A DNA stretch of 64,000 nucleotides from Dactylococcopsis salina PCC 8305 (GCF_000317615.1 NC_019780.1:558001-622000); one strand, 5' to 3'; numbered from the stretch's first letter, positions 17,905 to 27,128 are shown. Notes: a model not told the origin generated them from the letters alone. Program-made: numbers and translations.

Positions 17905-18662
17905 CCTCGATTTCTGGTAATAAGAGAAGCCCAAGCGAATTGGGGTAAAACGAGCATCCGTCGCCAGCGCGAAGGCTCTTGATAGAGGCGATATAACCAT
18001 TCTAAATTGTGTTCACAGAACCAAGTCGGCGCTCGTTGTTTTGCTCCTCCCCAAATATCAAAAGCGCCGCCAACTCCAATCCAAATCGCTTGTGGACAAA
18101 GATGACGGTTTTTAGCAATCCAAAGCTCCTGACGAGGTACACCTAACCCGACTAAAATTAAACGGGGTTGCTGTTCACTTAGTTGTTGACAGAGTTGCGT
18201 TTGTTCTTCTGGGGAGAGGTATCCATGTTGAGTGGTGATAGACAAATTGGGATACTGATCACGCCACTGTTGAGCGGCGGCTTCAGCGCGGTTGGGAACT
18301 CCCCCATAGAAAAAAATTTCCCTCTCTGTCTTCTTCTCAGCGATACTTTTGATCAAATACCCCGCCAGTTCAATTCCTGGACAACGCTCCTGTTGTTTTC
18401 CCTGTAGGCGTAAGGATAACACGACTCCTGCTCCGTCGGGGATCACTAATTCGGCTTGCTCGATCGCCTTGGCTAAGTCACCGTCTTTCCTCGCTAACAT
18501 CACCATTTCTGCATTGAGCGTCACCACATGAACTCCTTGACCCAGATGCCAACAAGTTCGTAACCAACGAACATAATCAGAGAGCAGATGAACTTGGATT
18601 CCCAACACAGTCGCTGTTTTGGGAGTCATTGATACGGAATTTATCTCACCAGAGAAAGTCAT
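17901..18662 (-). CDS. WecG/TagA/CpsF family glycosyltransferase
   Basis: 253 residues from ATG 18662. The longer open frame (to 18911) is rejected because it overlaps the DUF3593 gene entirely; ATG 18662 overlaps that gene's stop by 4 bp (ATGA), the usual coupling. Family motifs: VVTLNAEMVMLARKDGDL, VIPDGAGVVL, FFYGGVPN and LVGLGVPRQELWIAKN, ending in the typical ..AP.W....LEWLYRL..EPSRWRR. Members (GT26) transfer N-acetylmannosamine-type sugars to lipid carriers during surface polysaccharide or teichoic acid synthesis. A further in-frame Met at 18629 is an alternative start. Confidence 0.92.
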   Translation of the reverse strand: MTFSGEINSVSMTPKTATVLGIQVHLLSDYVRWLRTCWHLGQGVHVVTLNAEMVMLARKDGDLAKAIEQAELVIPDGAGVVLSLRLQGKQQERCPGIELAGYLIKSIAEKKTEREIFFYGGVPNRAEAAAQQWRDQYPNLSITTQHGYLSPEEQTQLCQQLSEQQPRLILVGLGVPRQELWIAKNRHLCPQAIWIGVGGAFDIWGGAKQRAPTWFCEHNLEWLYRLYQEPSRWRRMLVLPQFAWASLITRNRG

Positions 18663-18967
18663 TTTTCTTGCTCGGAAGAAGCGGTTTCTTGGCGACGAAT
18701 CGCGAGGAGAAACCCTAAAGCAACGAGAATGTTGGACAGCGTGAGAAAAGATTCTGCGCTGCCATGTAACCAATCCACATTGGCTAGGGATTCGCCATAA
18801 ACCCGTTCGGCGTAAATACCAGCGGGAATTGTCACCAACACAAATAATAACAGCACATAGAACCCAATAACGGCTAAACGTGGAAATTGACCCGATCGAG
18901 TGAGAAACCAAAGAAAGCCCAGGTAGGGAAATAGGGAAGCGGCGAACAAGGTTTGTTTATCTAGCAT
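18659..18967 (-). CDS. DUF3593 membrane protein
   Basis: 102 residues with three hydrophobic helices: LFAASLFPYLGFLWFLT, LAVIGFYVLLLFVLVTIPAG and LTLSNILVALGFLLAI. The motif YGESLANVDWLHGSAESFLT is what I associate with DUF3593, a family confined to cyanobacteria and plastids of unknown function. Translationally coupled to the glycosyltransferase downstream (4-bp overlap). Divergent from the hli gene; both promoters lie in 18968-19097. Confidence 0.85.
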   Translation of the reverse strand: MLDKQTLFAASLFPYLGFLWFLTRSGQFPRLAVIGFYVLLLFVLVTIPAGIYAERVYGESLANVDWLHGSAESFLTLSNILVALGFLLAIRRQETASSEQEK

Positions 18968-19041
18968 TGACTTTTATTGATTAGATTCAAAATAGCAATA
19001 CTTCTATTCCTTACAGATGATTGCTTTATTGTAAAAAATCA

Positions 19042-19059
19042 GTTACATTTATTTACAGA
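19042..19059 (+). promoter_or_regulatory. HLR1-type RpaB box upstream of hli gene
   Basis: GTTACATT-TA-TTTACAGA: two direct copies of (G/T)TTACA(A/T)(A/T) with 2-nt spacing, the published HLR1 layout; first copy perfect, second 7 of 8. It lies about 40 bp before the hli start codon. HLR1 is bound by the response regulator RpaB and controls high-light genes including hli genes. Site identity is inferred from pattern. Confidence 0.65.
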
Positions 19060-19097
19060 AGCTAATTGAACGAGTATTTATTCATTAAGAGGTCATC

Positions 19098-19247
19098 ATG
19101 GAAGAAAATCGTAACGATTTCAAATTTGGTTTCAACCCTTCCGCAGAAAACTGGAACGGTCGCCTAGCAATGATCGGCTTTGTGGCTGCTTTACTCACCG
19201 AAATCCTCAGTGGACAAGGTGTACTCCATTTCTGGGGACTTCTCTAA
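19098..19247 (+). CDS. high-light-inducible protein (one-helix LHC-like)
   Basis: 49 residues. It contains the chlorophyll-binding signature [20 protein letters not shown] (E..NGR.AM.GF) followed by [12 protein letters not shown], the classic Hli/Scp C-terminus. These thylakoid proteins bind chlorophyll and carotenoid, quench energy and support photosystem II assembly or repair under high light. Preceded by AAGAGG at 19087 as a ribosome site, an HLR1 box further upstream, and followed by a terminator at 19339, so it is probably a monocistronic, light-stress-regulated gene. Confidence 0.95.
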   Translation: MEENRNDFKFGFNPSAENWNGRLAMIGFVAALLTEILSGQGVLHFWGLL

Positions 19248-19338
19248 ACTAAAATCGTATTCATTTTTGGGCGGGAGTGGTAATCTACCTCCTTCCTCTC
19301 CCAAGTTAAATTTAAGCGTTTAGAAATTATAACATAAG

Positions 19339-19370
19339 GCTGGGTTGATTTGTCTCTCCCAGCTTTTTGT
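19339..19370 (+). terminator. Rho-independent terminator of hli gene
   Basis: GCTGGG (19339-19344), 13-nt loop, CCCAGC (19358-19363) followed by TTTTT. Confidence 0.75.
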
Positions 19371-19763
19371 TTTTTGGATTGCTGTAACAAATTTATTTGC
19401 TAATGTCAAGTCTTTCCTTTTGGGGTTAAGTTTAGCTTAACAAAAATCAATGTGAATAGATTGCTTTGTCAAGGGGAGTGATTCTCGAAAATATCACGAG
19501 TTTCCGCTATCTGAGTCGGCAATTTCTATTTTTGGCACTAATACCCATTATTTAGAAATACTCTATCACGAAAAATGTTGACGCGCAAGTCCACCCACCC
19601 CAAAAATCCTGATTTCGTTCTTTGTTACTGTTTGTAATATAAGTAATTGTAATTATTTAACGTAAGAAGTTGAGAAAAGTTAATTTTATCGCGGTGAATT
19701 GGTGTTCCCTGAAACAGGTAAGAGGTGAGGTTGGGTTGATTGTTTTTCCACCTCACCTCAGTC
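19371..19763. other. gene-free stretch with a dispersed-repeat fragment and a hairpin
   Basis: 19533-19577 (TTGGCACTAATACCCATTA then TTAGAAATACTCTATCACG) is a diverged copy of the segment inside the 336-bp units at 44850 and 45185. At 19723-19758 AGGTGAGGT pairs with ACCTCACCT just 3' of the methyltransferase stop and may end that transcript, although no T run follows. No ORF. Confidence 0.65.
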
Positions 19764-20954
19764 TTATTTGGGATTAGGAATGAGGGTAATTAATTTTTGT
19801 TGATGCAACGATCGAGCGTCTTCGAGGGTGGCTGTAGTTTGTTTGATCATCTCTGCTAATGAAAGCTGTTTTTCAACATTTTGGTCGATCGCTTGTAAGA
19901 GTTTAAATGAATTTTCAGACAAAGTAACTAATTCATAATCAGGGTTAAATAAAGTTTGACTTTCCCAACCTTCTAAACAGGGATGACGTTCTGGAATTGC
20001 GTTTAAAAAGTCTGTATCTTTTGACCAATTAAATTGAGGAAGCGGCGGTTTAGCGAGGAAAAATTCGTAGTGAGTGACTTCAGGATCAAGTAATTCGATA
20101 AGTCGATATCGATCGCGCGGCGAAAGTTGATTTGTCTTTGCTAAGATTTCTGGAGCATTTCCTAACAGCCGTTCAATTTGCCAAAACTTGGGATTAGAAA
20201 AGCCGACAAACTCTAATCCTGACGCTGTAACTAAATCAAATAAAGTATTGATATTGTAGTCAATTTCTTGAGGATGAACATACATATCAGCAAAGCAAGC
20301 ATCTCGTTGATTATCAAGCGCCCAACGCTCTTTTTCTCGTTTAACGATGCGATTCTCTTGAGGAAGCGTTTCAAACAGTTTCCGACCAATTTTGACCCCT
20401 TCTTGATAGTTTTCTGGTTGGAGAAGGGAGATCGCATTCTGCATTAAACGCACTTCCCACCGTCCTAACTCCCCATAAACAAAAATGTGCATAATCCCAC
20501 CAGGAGTGAGTTTTTCTGCGAGGGCTTTAATTCCCGCCGTTGGATCAGGAAGATGGTGTAACACACCGACACAGTTAATCATCTGAAACTGACCATCTAA
20601 TTGGTGTGCGTTTTCTAAATTCATTTGCTGAAATTGAACACGATTTGCACCACTGCGCTGACACCTTTCTTTTGCCACCTCGATCGCGCTTTCACTGATA
20701 TCAATTCCGACAACTGATGCTTCAGGATTGAGATGAACTAAATATTCTGTCCCGACACCTGTTCCACAACCCGCGTCCAAAATGCGAATCTCTTGTTGTG
20801 GGGGTTTACGTCCTGTACAAAAATCATAAGCAGCAATCCAACTCCAGCGCCAATTGTAACCAGGTGGGGGTTCATCTAAGAGAGGTTCAGGGGGAAAGGG
20901 ATAAGTATTGTAAAGATTTGCAACTGCGGAATGAATACTTCGATCGTCAGACAT
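19764..20954 (-). CDS. SAM-dependent class I methyltransferase
   Basis: 396 residues from ATG 20954 (MSDDRSIHSAVANLYN). An upstream in-frame Met at 21002 is rejected because those codons come from a GTTGGGT repeat. The SAM motif I is ILDAGCGTGVGTEYL (about residue 57), followed by VVGIDISESAIEVAKERC, MINCVGVLHHLPDP (post II) and LTPGGIMHIFVYGE. The C-terminal 150 residues after the methyltransferase domain are not recognised; similar two-part methyltransferases occur across cyanobacteria. Substrate unknown. Confidence 0.88.
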   Translation of the reverse strand: MSDDRSIHSAVANLYNTYPFPPEPLLDEPPPGYNWRWSWIAAYDFCTGRKPPQQEIRILDAGCGTGVGTEYLVHLNPEASVVGIDISESAIEVAKERCQRSGANRVQFQQMNLENAHQLDGQFQMINCVGVLHHLPDPTAGIKALAEKLTPGGIMHIFVYGELGRWEVRLMQNAISLLQPENYQEGVKIGRKLFETLPQENRIVKREKERWALDNQRDACFADMYVHPQEIDYNINTLFDLVTASGLEFVGFSNPKFWQIERLLGNAPEILAKTNQLSPRDRYRLIELLDPEVTHYEFFLAKPPLPQFNWSKDTDFLNAIPERHPCLEGWESQTLFNPDYELVTLSENSFKLLQAIDQNVEKQLSLAEMIKQTTATLEDARSLHQQKLITLIPNPK

Positions 20955-20977
20955 TTCTATAATTATTTTGAAACTGT

Positions 20978-21320
20978 AGGTTGGGTGATAACCCAACATC
21001 ATCTTATCCTCATCTCCACTACATCTTGTGTTGGGTTACGTTTCCCTTCACCCAACCTACATCTTGTGTTGGGTTACGTTTCCCTTCACCCAACCTACAT
21101 CTTGTGTTGGGTTACGTTTCTCTTCACCCAACCTACATCTTGTGTTGGGTTACGTTTCTCTTCACCCAACCTACAGGTGGTGTTGGGTTACGTTTCCCTT
21201 CACCCAACCTACATCTTGTGTTGGGTTACGTTTCTCTCCACCCAACCTACATCTTGTGTTGGGTTACGTTTCTCTCCACCCAACCTACTTGAGTCAAATA
21301 GTAGGTTGGGTGATAACCCA
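20978..21320. repeat. 38-bp tandem array (7 units) of GTTGGGT palindromes, with flanking palindromes
   Basis: Units start at 21021, 21059, 21097, 21135, 21173, 21211 and 21249, period exactly 38. Each is ACATCTTGTGTTGGGTTACG plus TTTC(C/T)CTTCACCCAACCT. Single GTAGGTTGGGTGATAACCCA palindromes flank it (20978-20999 and 21300-21321). Because 38 is not a multiple of 3, three overlapping pseudo-ORFs arise; none is a gene. Occupies the 21003-21446 gap; 21322-21446 is the AT-rich leader of pcrA. Confidence 0.95.
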
Positions 21321-21446
21321 ACTTTACTCATTCTTAGCCTCAAGTTTTACTTTTTTCGATTCAATCTACTCACTAGGGTAAAATATTTTTCCGCTACCAT
21401 GTAAAAAACAATCACAAGCAACAAACACTCAATTACTCATTTAATT

Positions 21447-23789
21447 ATGTCAGTGGAAACAGATTTTTTAGCCTCGCTTAATTCTTCACAACGTCAAGCT
21501 GTTCAACATTTTTGTGGTCCTTTATTGGTGGTTGCGGGTGCGGGTTCTGGAAAAACTCGCGCTCTTACTTATCGCATTGCTCATTTAATTTTAAATCATA
21601 AGGTTAATCCTGAAAATATTTTAGCGGTAACTTTTACTAATAAAGCGGCGAAGGAGATGAAGGAGCGTATTGAGCTTATTTTTTCTCGACGGTTAGCGCA
21701 AGAAAAACACGGACAACGGTTAGAATTACTTTCTGAATATGAACAAACTAAACTTCGATCGAGCGCTTATAGAAGTATAATAAAATATCTTTGGATTGGA
21801 ACGTTTCACAGTCTTTTTGCGCGAATTTTACGTTATGATATCAATAAATACCAAGACAAAAAAGGCTACGAATGGACAAAAAGTTTCACAATATATGATG
21901 AATCTGATGCCCAAAGTTTAGTTAAAAAAATTGCTACTAAAGAACTGAATATTGATGATAAAAAGTTCAATCCTCGTTCTCTTCGATACAGCATTAGTAA
22001 TGCCAAAAATCAAGGACTTTACCCAGAAGATGTCCTCACCCAACAGCCTACCTATCGGGGAAGAGTCATCTCAGAAGTTTATCAAGAATATCAAGCGCAG
22101 CTGGCGGCTAATAATGCTCTAGATTTTGATGATCTGATTCTGATTCCGACGCGATTATTTGCTCAAAATGAATCGGTTTTAGGGTATTGGCATCAACAGT
22201 TTAAACATATTTTAGTGGATGAATATCAAGATACGAATCGCATCCAATACCAATTAATTAATCTTCTTGCGACTAATGGCGAAACGAATCGAAAAAACTT
22301 AAATTGGGAGAATCGATCGATTTTTGTGGTGGGAGATGCGGATCAATCTATTTATTCTTTTCGCATGGCTGACTTTACCATTCTTCTTGATTTTCAAGAA
22401 GATTTTGGGGATGGTTTACCCGATGATGATACGCGAACAATGGTTAAATTAGAGGAGAATTATCGATCGCGCGAAAACATCTTAGAAGTGGCAAATACAT
22501 TAATCGAAAATAACACCGAACGCATTGACAAAATTCTGAAACCGACGCGAGGTTATGGGGAAGAAATCTATTGCTACAAAGCGGATAATGAAATTGAAGA
22601 AGCCAAATTTATTCATAACCAAATTCTAAAATTAACGCAAGAAAATCCCGAACTTGGGTGGGGAAGTTTTGCGATTTTATATCGAACGAATGCTCAATCT
22701 CGTGTCATTGAAGAAGCACTCCTTTCTGATATTCCTTATCATGTTGTTGGCGGATTAAAGTTTTACGATCGAAAAGAGATTAAAGACGCACTCGCCTATT
22801 TACGATTACTAAATAATCCCAACGATACGGTTAGTTTACTGCGAATTATCAACACACCTCGGCGAGGAATCGGACAAAAAACTCTCGATCAATTGATTAC
22901 CGCATCTCAAGAATTAAATGTTCCTCTCTGGGAGATCATAAGCGATGAAACTTCAGTTAATACTTTAGCTGGACGCGCAACAAAAGCCGTTAATGAATTT
23001 GCCCAAATCATCAAAAAATACCAAGCAAGTTTAGAAACCTTACCAGGCGCTGAAATTTTAGATGGAATTTTAGATGAATCAAACTATCGGGAAGACTTGA
23101 AAAATCAAGGAACAGATGAAGCAGAAAATCGACTGGAAAACTTGAAAGAGTTAGACAGCGCCATGATGCAATTTGCAGAGGAAAATGAGGATTCGAGTTT
23201 AGAAGGTTTCTTGGCAAATGCGGCTTTAGCGTCTGATTTAGATAACTTAAATGAGGAAGAGGAAAAAGTCTCTTTAATGACCTTACATTCTGCGAAAGGG
23301 TTAGAATTTCCTGTGGTGTTTTTAGTGGGATTGGAACAAGGTTTATTTCCGAATCATCGCACCTTAAATGATCCGACTGCGTTAGAAGAAGAACGACGAT
23401 TATGTTATGTGGGGATTACTCGCGCCCAAGAACAATTATTCTTATGTTATGCTCAAGAACGTCGTTTATGGGGATCACGAGAACCAGCGATTCCTTCACA
23501 ATTTATCGCAGAATTGCCCAAAGATTTGATTAATTTTAGTTCTCCTCCTCTCCAACCTCGTCGTCAGAAAAAAACGACAAGTAAGAATAATAAAGAAACG
23601 AAGAAAACATCAGATCAATCCTCTCGCAATTGGGAAGTGGGCGATCGAGTGTTTCATAAGACATTCGGGGAAGGAAATGTCACCCATGTTCTCGGAAGTG
23701 GGAACAAAACCAACCTCGCGGTAGAGTTTCCAGGTTTAGGGCGTAAAATTCTCGATCCCAGAATTGCGCCATTACAACCCCTTTCCTAG
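21447..23789 (+). CDS. pcrA: UvrD/PcrA-type superfamily 1 DNA helicase
   Basis: 780 residues, full length. Motif I VVAGAGSGKTRALTYR (about 27-42), motif Ia AVTFTNKAAKEMKERI, motif II LVDEYQDTN, motif III VVGDADQSIYSFR, motif IV YRTNAQSRVIE, motif V LMTLHSAKGLEFPVVFLVG and motif VI EEERRLCYVGITRA are all seen in order. The C-terminal tail WEVGDRVFHKTFGEGNV is the Tudor-like domain of PcrA that contacts RNA polymerase. Role: 3'-5' helicase in repair and replication-transcription conflict. An Asp/Glu-rich acidic stretch lies before motif V. Confidence 0.97.
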   Translation: MSVETDFLASLNSSQRQAVQHFCGPLLVVAGAGSGKTRALTYRIAHLILNHKVNPENILAVTFTNKAAKEMKERIELIFSRRLAQEKHGQRLELLSEYEQTKLRSSAYRSIIKYLWIGTFHSLFARILRYDINKYQDKKGYEWTKSFTIYDESDAQSLVKKIATKELNIDDKKFNPRSLRYSISNAKNQGLYPEDVLTQQPTYRGRVISEVYQEYQAQLAANNALDFDDLILIPTRLFAQNESVLGYWHQQFKHILVDEYQDTNRIQYQLINLLATNGETNRKNLNWENRSIFVVGDADQSIYSFRMADFTILLDFQEDFGDGLPDDDTRTMVKLEENYRSRENILEVANTLIENNTERIDKILKPTRGYGEEIYCYKADNEIEEAKFIHNQILKLTQENPELGWGSFAILYRTNAQSRVIEEALLSDIPYHVVGGLKFYDRKEIKDALAYLRLLNNPNDTVSLLRIINTPRRGIGQKTLDQLITASQELNVPLWEIISDETSVNTLAGRATKAVNEFAQIIKKYQASLETLPGAEILDGILDESNYREDLKNQGTDEAENRLENLKELDSAMMQFAEENEDSSLEGFLANAALASDLDNLNEEEEKVSLMTLHSAKGLEFPVVFLVGLEQGLFPNHRTLNDPTALEEERRLCYVGITRAQEQLFLCYAQERRLWGSREPAIPSQFIAELPKDLINFSSPPLQPRRQKKTTSKNNKETKKTSDQSSRNWEVGDRVFHKTFGEGNVTHVLGSGNKTNLAVEFPGLGRKILDPRIAPLQPLS

Positions 23790-23801
23790 GTGGCGATGAC
23801 G

Positions 23802-23829
23802 GTAGAGACATCTGATCCCACGTCTCTAC
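23802..23829. repeat. variant of 28-bp GTAGAGACG palindrome
   Basis: GTAGAGACA ... CGTCTCTAC, 20 bp after the pcrA stop. Family copies: 3219-3246, 26248-26275, 30844-30869, 30979-31006, 54009-54032. Often located right after stop codons. Confidence 0.75.
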
Positions 23830-23897
23830 ATTGCGGTTCAGGTAAGATTTCGTAATAAAACTATACAATAGTTTAAATAGTTTTTAATGATGACGAA

Positions 23898-24920
23898 ATG
23901 GAACTGAAAGTCAAGCAACCTCAACAGTTATTGTTTCCTCTTGCTTTAATTGCACCTTTTTTCCTCTGGGGAACCGCCATGGTCGCCATGAAGGGCGTAA
24001 TCCCAAATACAACGCCGCTATTCTTAGGAGGGATGCGGATTCTTCCTGCAGGAATTTTGGTGTTAATTTTCGGTATAATTCTAAAGCGTCCCCAACCAAA
24101 AGGATGGTTAGCGTGGGGATGGTTAAGTTTGTTTGCGCTGGTAGATGGGGCTTTATTTCAAGGGTTTCTCGCCGAGGGATTAGTGCGAACTGGCGCGGGA
24201 ATTGGTTCGGTAATGATTGATACTCAGCCGTTGACAGTGGCACTGTTATCTAGTATTTTGTTTAGCGATCGCGTGCGAAAAATCGGCTGGTTGGGATTAG
24301 GGTTTGGTGTGTTGGGAGTGAGTTTAATTGGTTTACCAGAACAGTGGATTTTGCAAGGATTACAAGGCAATTTTACGGGTTTAGAATTTGAGATTTCTCG
24401 TTTGTTTGATAGTGGTGAATGGTTGATGCTATTGGCTTCTTTATCAATGGCAACGGGAACAATTTTAATTCGTTATGTTTGCCGTCATGTTGATTCAGTT
24501 ATGGCGACGGGATGGCATTTGATTTTAGGGGGAATTCCTTTGTTTTTCTTATCAGGAAGTCTGGAAACCCAACAATGGCAAAATATCAGTTTTGACGGGT
24601 GGCTGGCGATTAGTTATGCGACTATTTTTGGCAGCGCGATCGCTTATGGAATTTTCTTTTATTTGGCTTCAACTCGCAATTTAACGAGCTTTTCTTCTCT
24701 GACGTTTCTAACGCCAGTTTTTGCTTTATTGTTTGGTAATTTATTATTAGCGGAAACCTTGAGTCCTTTACAATGGGTGGGAGTGAGTTTAACTTTAGTC
24801 AGTATTTATTTAATTAATCAACGGGAAAAACTCTCTCACGTATTACAAAATTTGCAAACTCAGAAAAAGTTAAATTTTGAGCAATTGAAAGGAGAGAAAA
24901 CTAGAAAAAGCGAAGGATAG
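23898..24920 (+). CDS. EamA/DMT family transporter
   Basis: 340 residues, ten hydrophobic helices in two EamA repeats (about 15-150 and 175-305), e.g. FFLWGTAMVAMKG in the first and FGSAIAYGIFFYLASTR in the second; the latter is the conserved EamA signature region. A ~30-residue charged C-terminal tail follows. Likely an inner-membrane metabolite exporter; substrate unknown. Next gene begins 22 bp downstream on the same strand. Confidence 0.9.
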   Translation: MELKVKQPQQLLFPLALIAPFFLWGTAMVAMKGVIPNTTPLFLGGMRILPAGILVLIFGIILKRPQPKGWLAWGWLSLFALVDGALFQGFLAEGLVRTGAGIGSVMIDTQPLTVALLSSILFSDRVRKIGWLGLGFGVLGVSLIGLPEQWILQGLQGNFTGLEFEISRLFDSGEWLMLLASLSMATGTILIRYVCRHVDSVMATGWHLILGGIPLFFLSGSLETQQWQNISFDGWLAISYATIFGSAIAYGIFFYLASTRNLTSFSSLTFLTPVFALLFGNLLLAETLSPLQWVGVSLTLVSIYLINQREKLSHVLQNLQTQKKLNFEQLKGEKTRKSEG

Positions 24921-24942
24921 AGAATAATTAAGAATCAGGTTG

Positions 24943-25458
24943 ATGAGTGAGAAACAAGAAGACTTTAAGCAAGCGTATTACAAAGGGAAATTGGCGTTAG
25001 AACGAGGGCGCTATCGAATTAGTATTGAACAGTTGGAAATGGCAAAAAAACTGAGTAATCCTTATTCTAAAATGGGGGGAGAAGTACGCATTTGGTTAGT
25101 GAGTGCTTATCAAGCTGCCAATCAAATGCAAAGCGCGATCGAGTTGTGTCAAGATTTAATTAAACATCCTTCTTCCGATATCCGTAAACAAAGCGAACGC
25201 ATCCTCTACATCCTCAAAGCACCCGCCTTAAAACGTCCAGAAGAATGGCTAACTAAAATCCCCGATTTATCGCAACTTTCGGAAGAAGAGGAAACAAAAA
25301 CTCGTTATCGTCCTGTGGGGAGTAGTAAACCTCGCCAACGGAAAAAACTCGAACCAAAACCGATCGATCCCAGTGAAATTAATACAAAGGATAATCAATT
25401 TGTTTGGGTCGCCCTAATAGCGATTGTAATCCTGTTCATTGTATTTCTAGCAAGATGA
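24943..25458 (+). CDS. TPR-like protein with C-terminal membrane anchor
   Basis: 171 residues from ATG 24943 (the TTG at 24940 is not needed). Residues 5-80 are helical with TPR-like spacing (AYYKGKLALERGRYRISIEQ), followed by a charged linker (KPRQRKKLEPKP) and one C-terminal helix FVWVALIAIVILFIVFLA. Tail-anchored cytoplasmic TPR proteins of this type are common in cyanobacteria; no function can be named. Probably cotranscribed with the EamA gene. Confidence 0.75.
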   Translation: MSEKQEDFKQAYYKGKLALERGRYRISIEQLEMAKKLSNPYSKMGGEVRIWLVSAYQAANQMQSAIELCQDLIKHPSSDIRKQSERILYILKAPALKRPEEWLTKIPDLSQLSEEEETKTRYRPVGSSKPRQRKKLEPKPIDPSEINTKDNQFVWVALIAIVILFIVFLAR

Positions 25459-25730
25459 TTTGAGTGGTTATATAAGGTTTAGGTGATTGCTTATAATTGG
25501 TGTTGGGTTTCGCTTCGCTTCACTAGGGCCTACTTTTTACTAACCAAACATTAAGTTTTGTAACCAAGTTACTAAGGAAATGTCGCAAGAAAAGGGAAGA
25601 TAGGGACAGATCGACGATACAATAATCACCGACTCGATGCTTGTTTTACTGAAAAGAACAATGGGTCAAACAATAAACTTACTTTTTTCACACAACAATA
25701 AAATCAGTTACTTTGGGAGGAATATATAAA

Positions 25731-26240
25731 ATGCAAGATGCAGTAACCACGTTAATTAAAAACTATGATGTTACAGGTCGCTATTTAGACCGTGATGCAA
25801 TGGATGAACTTGAATCCTATTTTGCATCGGGACAGGCGCGAATTCAAGCGGCGACGATTATTAATGGTAATGCGGCTTCCATTGTCAAGGAAGCTGGTCG
25901 TCAACTCTTTGATGAACAACCAGAATTAATCCGTCCCAGTGGGAATGCTTACACCACTCGTCGTTATTCCGCTTGTTTAAGAGATATGGATTATTATCTC
26001 CGTTATGCAACCTACGCAATTGTTGCGGGAGATACTTATGTTCTCGATGAACGAGTGTTACAAGGATTACGGGAAACTTATAATTCTTTGGGTGTTCCCA
26101 TTGCGCCAACGGTGCGAGGAATTGAGATTATGAAGGAGATGGTGAAACAGATGGTAGAAGAAGCTGGGGTGACAGATACCTCTTTCCTTGATCAGCCGTT
26201 TGATCACATGAATCGTGAGTTAAGTGAGAAAGATATTTAA
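25731..26240 (+). CDS. apcF: allophycocyanin beta-18 subunit (phycobilisome core)
   Basis: 169 residues from ATG 25731, preceded by GGGAGG at 25713-25718. The bilin-binding Cys82 lies in RRYSACLRDMDYYLRYATY, with GNAYTTRRY before and DERVLQGLRETYNSLGVP after. The sequence is an allophycocyanin beta chain, but the unusual N-terminal region (IKNYDVTGRYLDRDAMDEL) and a longer C-terminus ending MNRELSEKDI fit ApcF rather than ApcB. Role: low-copy beta-like subunit in the basal core cylinders, pairing with the terminal-emitter chain. Monocistronic; a long AT-rich leader (25459-25730) holds one GTTGGGT repeat remnant at 25499-25525. Confidence 0.93.
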   Translation: MQDAVTTLIKNYDVTGRYLDRDAMDELESYFASGQARIQAATIINGNAASIVKEAGRQLFDEQPELIRPSGNAYTTRRYSACLRDMDYYLRYATYAIVAGDTYVLDERVLQGLRETYNSLGVPIAPTVRGIEIMKEMVKQMVEEAGVTDTSFLDQPFDHMNRELSEKDI

Positions 26241-26247
26241 AAAACCT

Positions 26248-26275
26248 GTAGAGACGTTCCATGGAACGTCTTTAC
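26248..26275. repeat. 28-bp GTAGAGACG palindrome after apcF
   Basis: GTAGAGACGTTCCA and its complement TGGAACGTCTTTAC, one mismatch. Seven bases after the apcF stop; may serve as a transcript-end hairpin. Confidence 0.8.
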
Positions 26276-26305
26276 TACATTAATAGGTTTAGGATTAAAC
26301 CCCAC

Positions 26306-27004
26306 CTAAAGTTGTCCGTAAACGGGAAGGGTCGCACCGCGAACATCTTTCGCCGCTTCTGAAGCTAAATAACAGATACCAGCCGCGAGTGATTCGGGTT
26401 TAATCCATTGATCGGCTTGATCACTTCCCATTGCTTCTCGGTTAGTAGGAGTGTCGATGATGCTGGGAAGAACACAGTTAGCGGTGATGTTATCGTAGTC
26501 TTTTACCTCCTCCGCGATCGCCTGCGTTAAGGCAACAACTCCCGCTTTTGAGGCACAATAAGAGGCAAGTCCGCCCATGGGTTGCACAGCGCCTTTTGAA
26601 CCAACGGTGACAATGCGCCCATAACCAGAGTTGATCATCGAACGTAAGCTGTGTTTACAGACGAGGAAGGTTGTGTCTAGGTTTAGCTGAAAGTCTTTTT
26701 TCCAGTCTTCATAACTGTAATCAATCAGTTGTCCCATTGAAAAACCGCCGACGAGATGAATTAAAACGTCAACTCGTCCCATGTCTTCTACCAGTTGCGC
26801 GATCGCGCTTTCTTTGCTTAAATCAACGCTAACAAAGCGGATACTCTCAAACTCACTGGGAGATAATTGTTGCTTGAGACGTTCTATTGATGCTTCGTTG
26901 CGATAGGGAATGGTAACTTTTGCCCCCTGTCTAACCACAGCAGGAGTAACCCCTAAACCTAAACCACCAGCGCCACCAGTGAGAAGAACTTGTTTACCTT
27001 CCAT
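26306..27004 (-). CDS. short-chain dehydrogenase/reductase
   Basis: 232 residues, classical SDR length. Cofactor motif TGGAGGLGLG (residues 9-18), an LVGG variant in place of NNAG, catalytic Ser in VTVGSKGAV, and YCASKAG (YxxxK). FabG-like overall, but the loss of NNAG makes fatty-acid function unsure; closely related proteins are annotated 3-oxoacyl reductase. Divergent from the ABC ATPase, with a 124-bp shared upstream region. Confidence 0.88.
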   Translation of the reverse strand: MEGKQVLLTGGAGGLGLGVTPAVVRQGAKVTIPYRNEASIERLKQQLSPSEFESIRFVSVDLSKESAIAQLVEDMGRVDVLIHLVGGFSMGQLIDYSYEDWKKDFQLNLDTTFLVCKHSLRSMINSGYGRIVTVGSKGAVQPMGGLASYCASKAGVVALTQAIAEEVKDYDNITANCVLPSIIDTPTNREAMGSDQADQWIKPESLAAGICYLASEAAKDVRGATLPVYGQL

Positions 27005-27128
27005 ATTAAACTAATTCCTTGTTTGTCCTTCCCTCAACTTAGCAAAATTGCTGTTGGATAGATATTATTGCCATCTCACGTCATTTTCTACAGTAAAATT
27101 GAGAGACGAATCATCTTTATGGTCCTCC

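Noticed and set aside
21021-21287. Possible CRISPR array
   Set aside because: Units are contiguous with no unique spacers and no cas genes; a plain tandem repeat.
20931-21404. Three overlapping open frames of 103-157 codons rich in LGYVSLHPT repeats
   Set aside because: They arise from the 38-bp tandem array read in three frames; no ribosome site and no non-repeat content.
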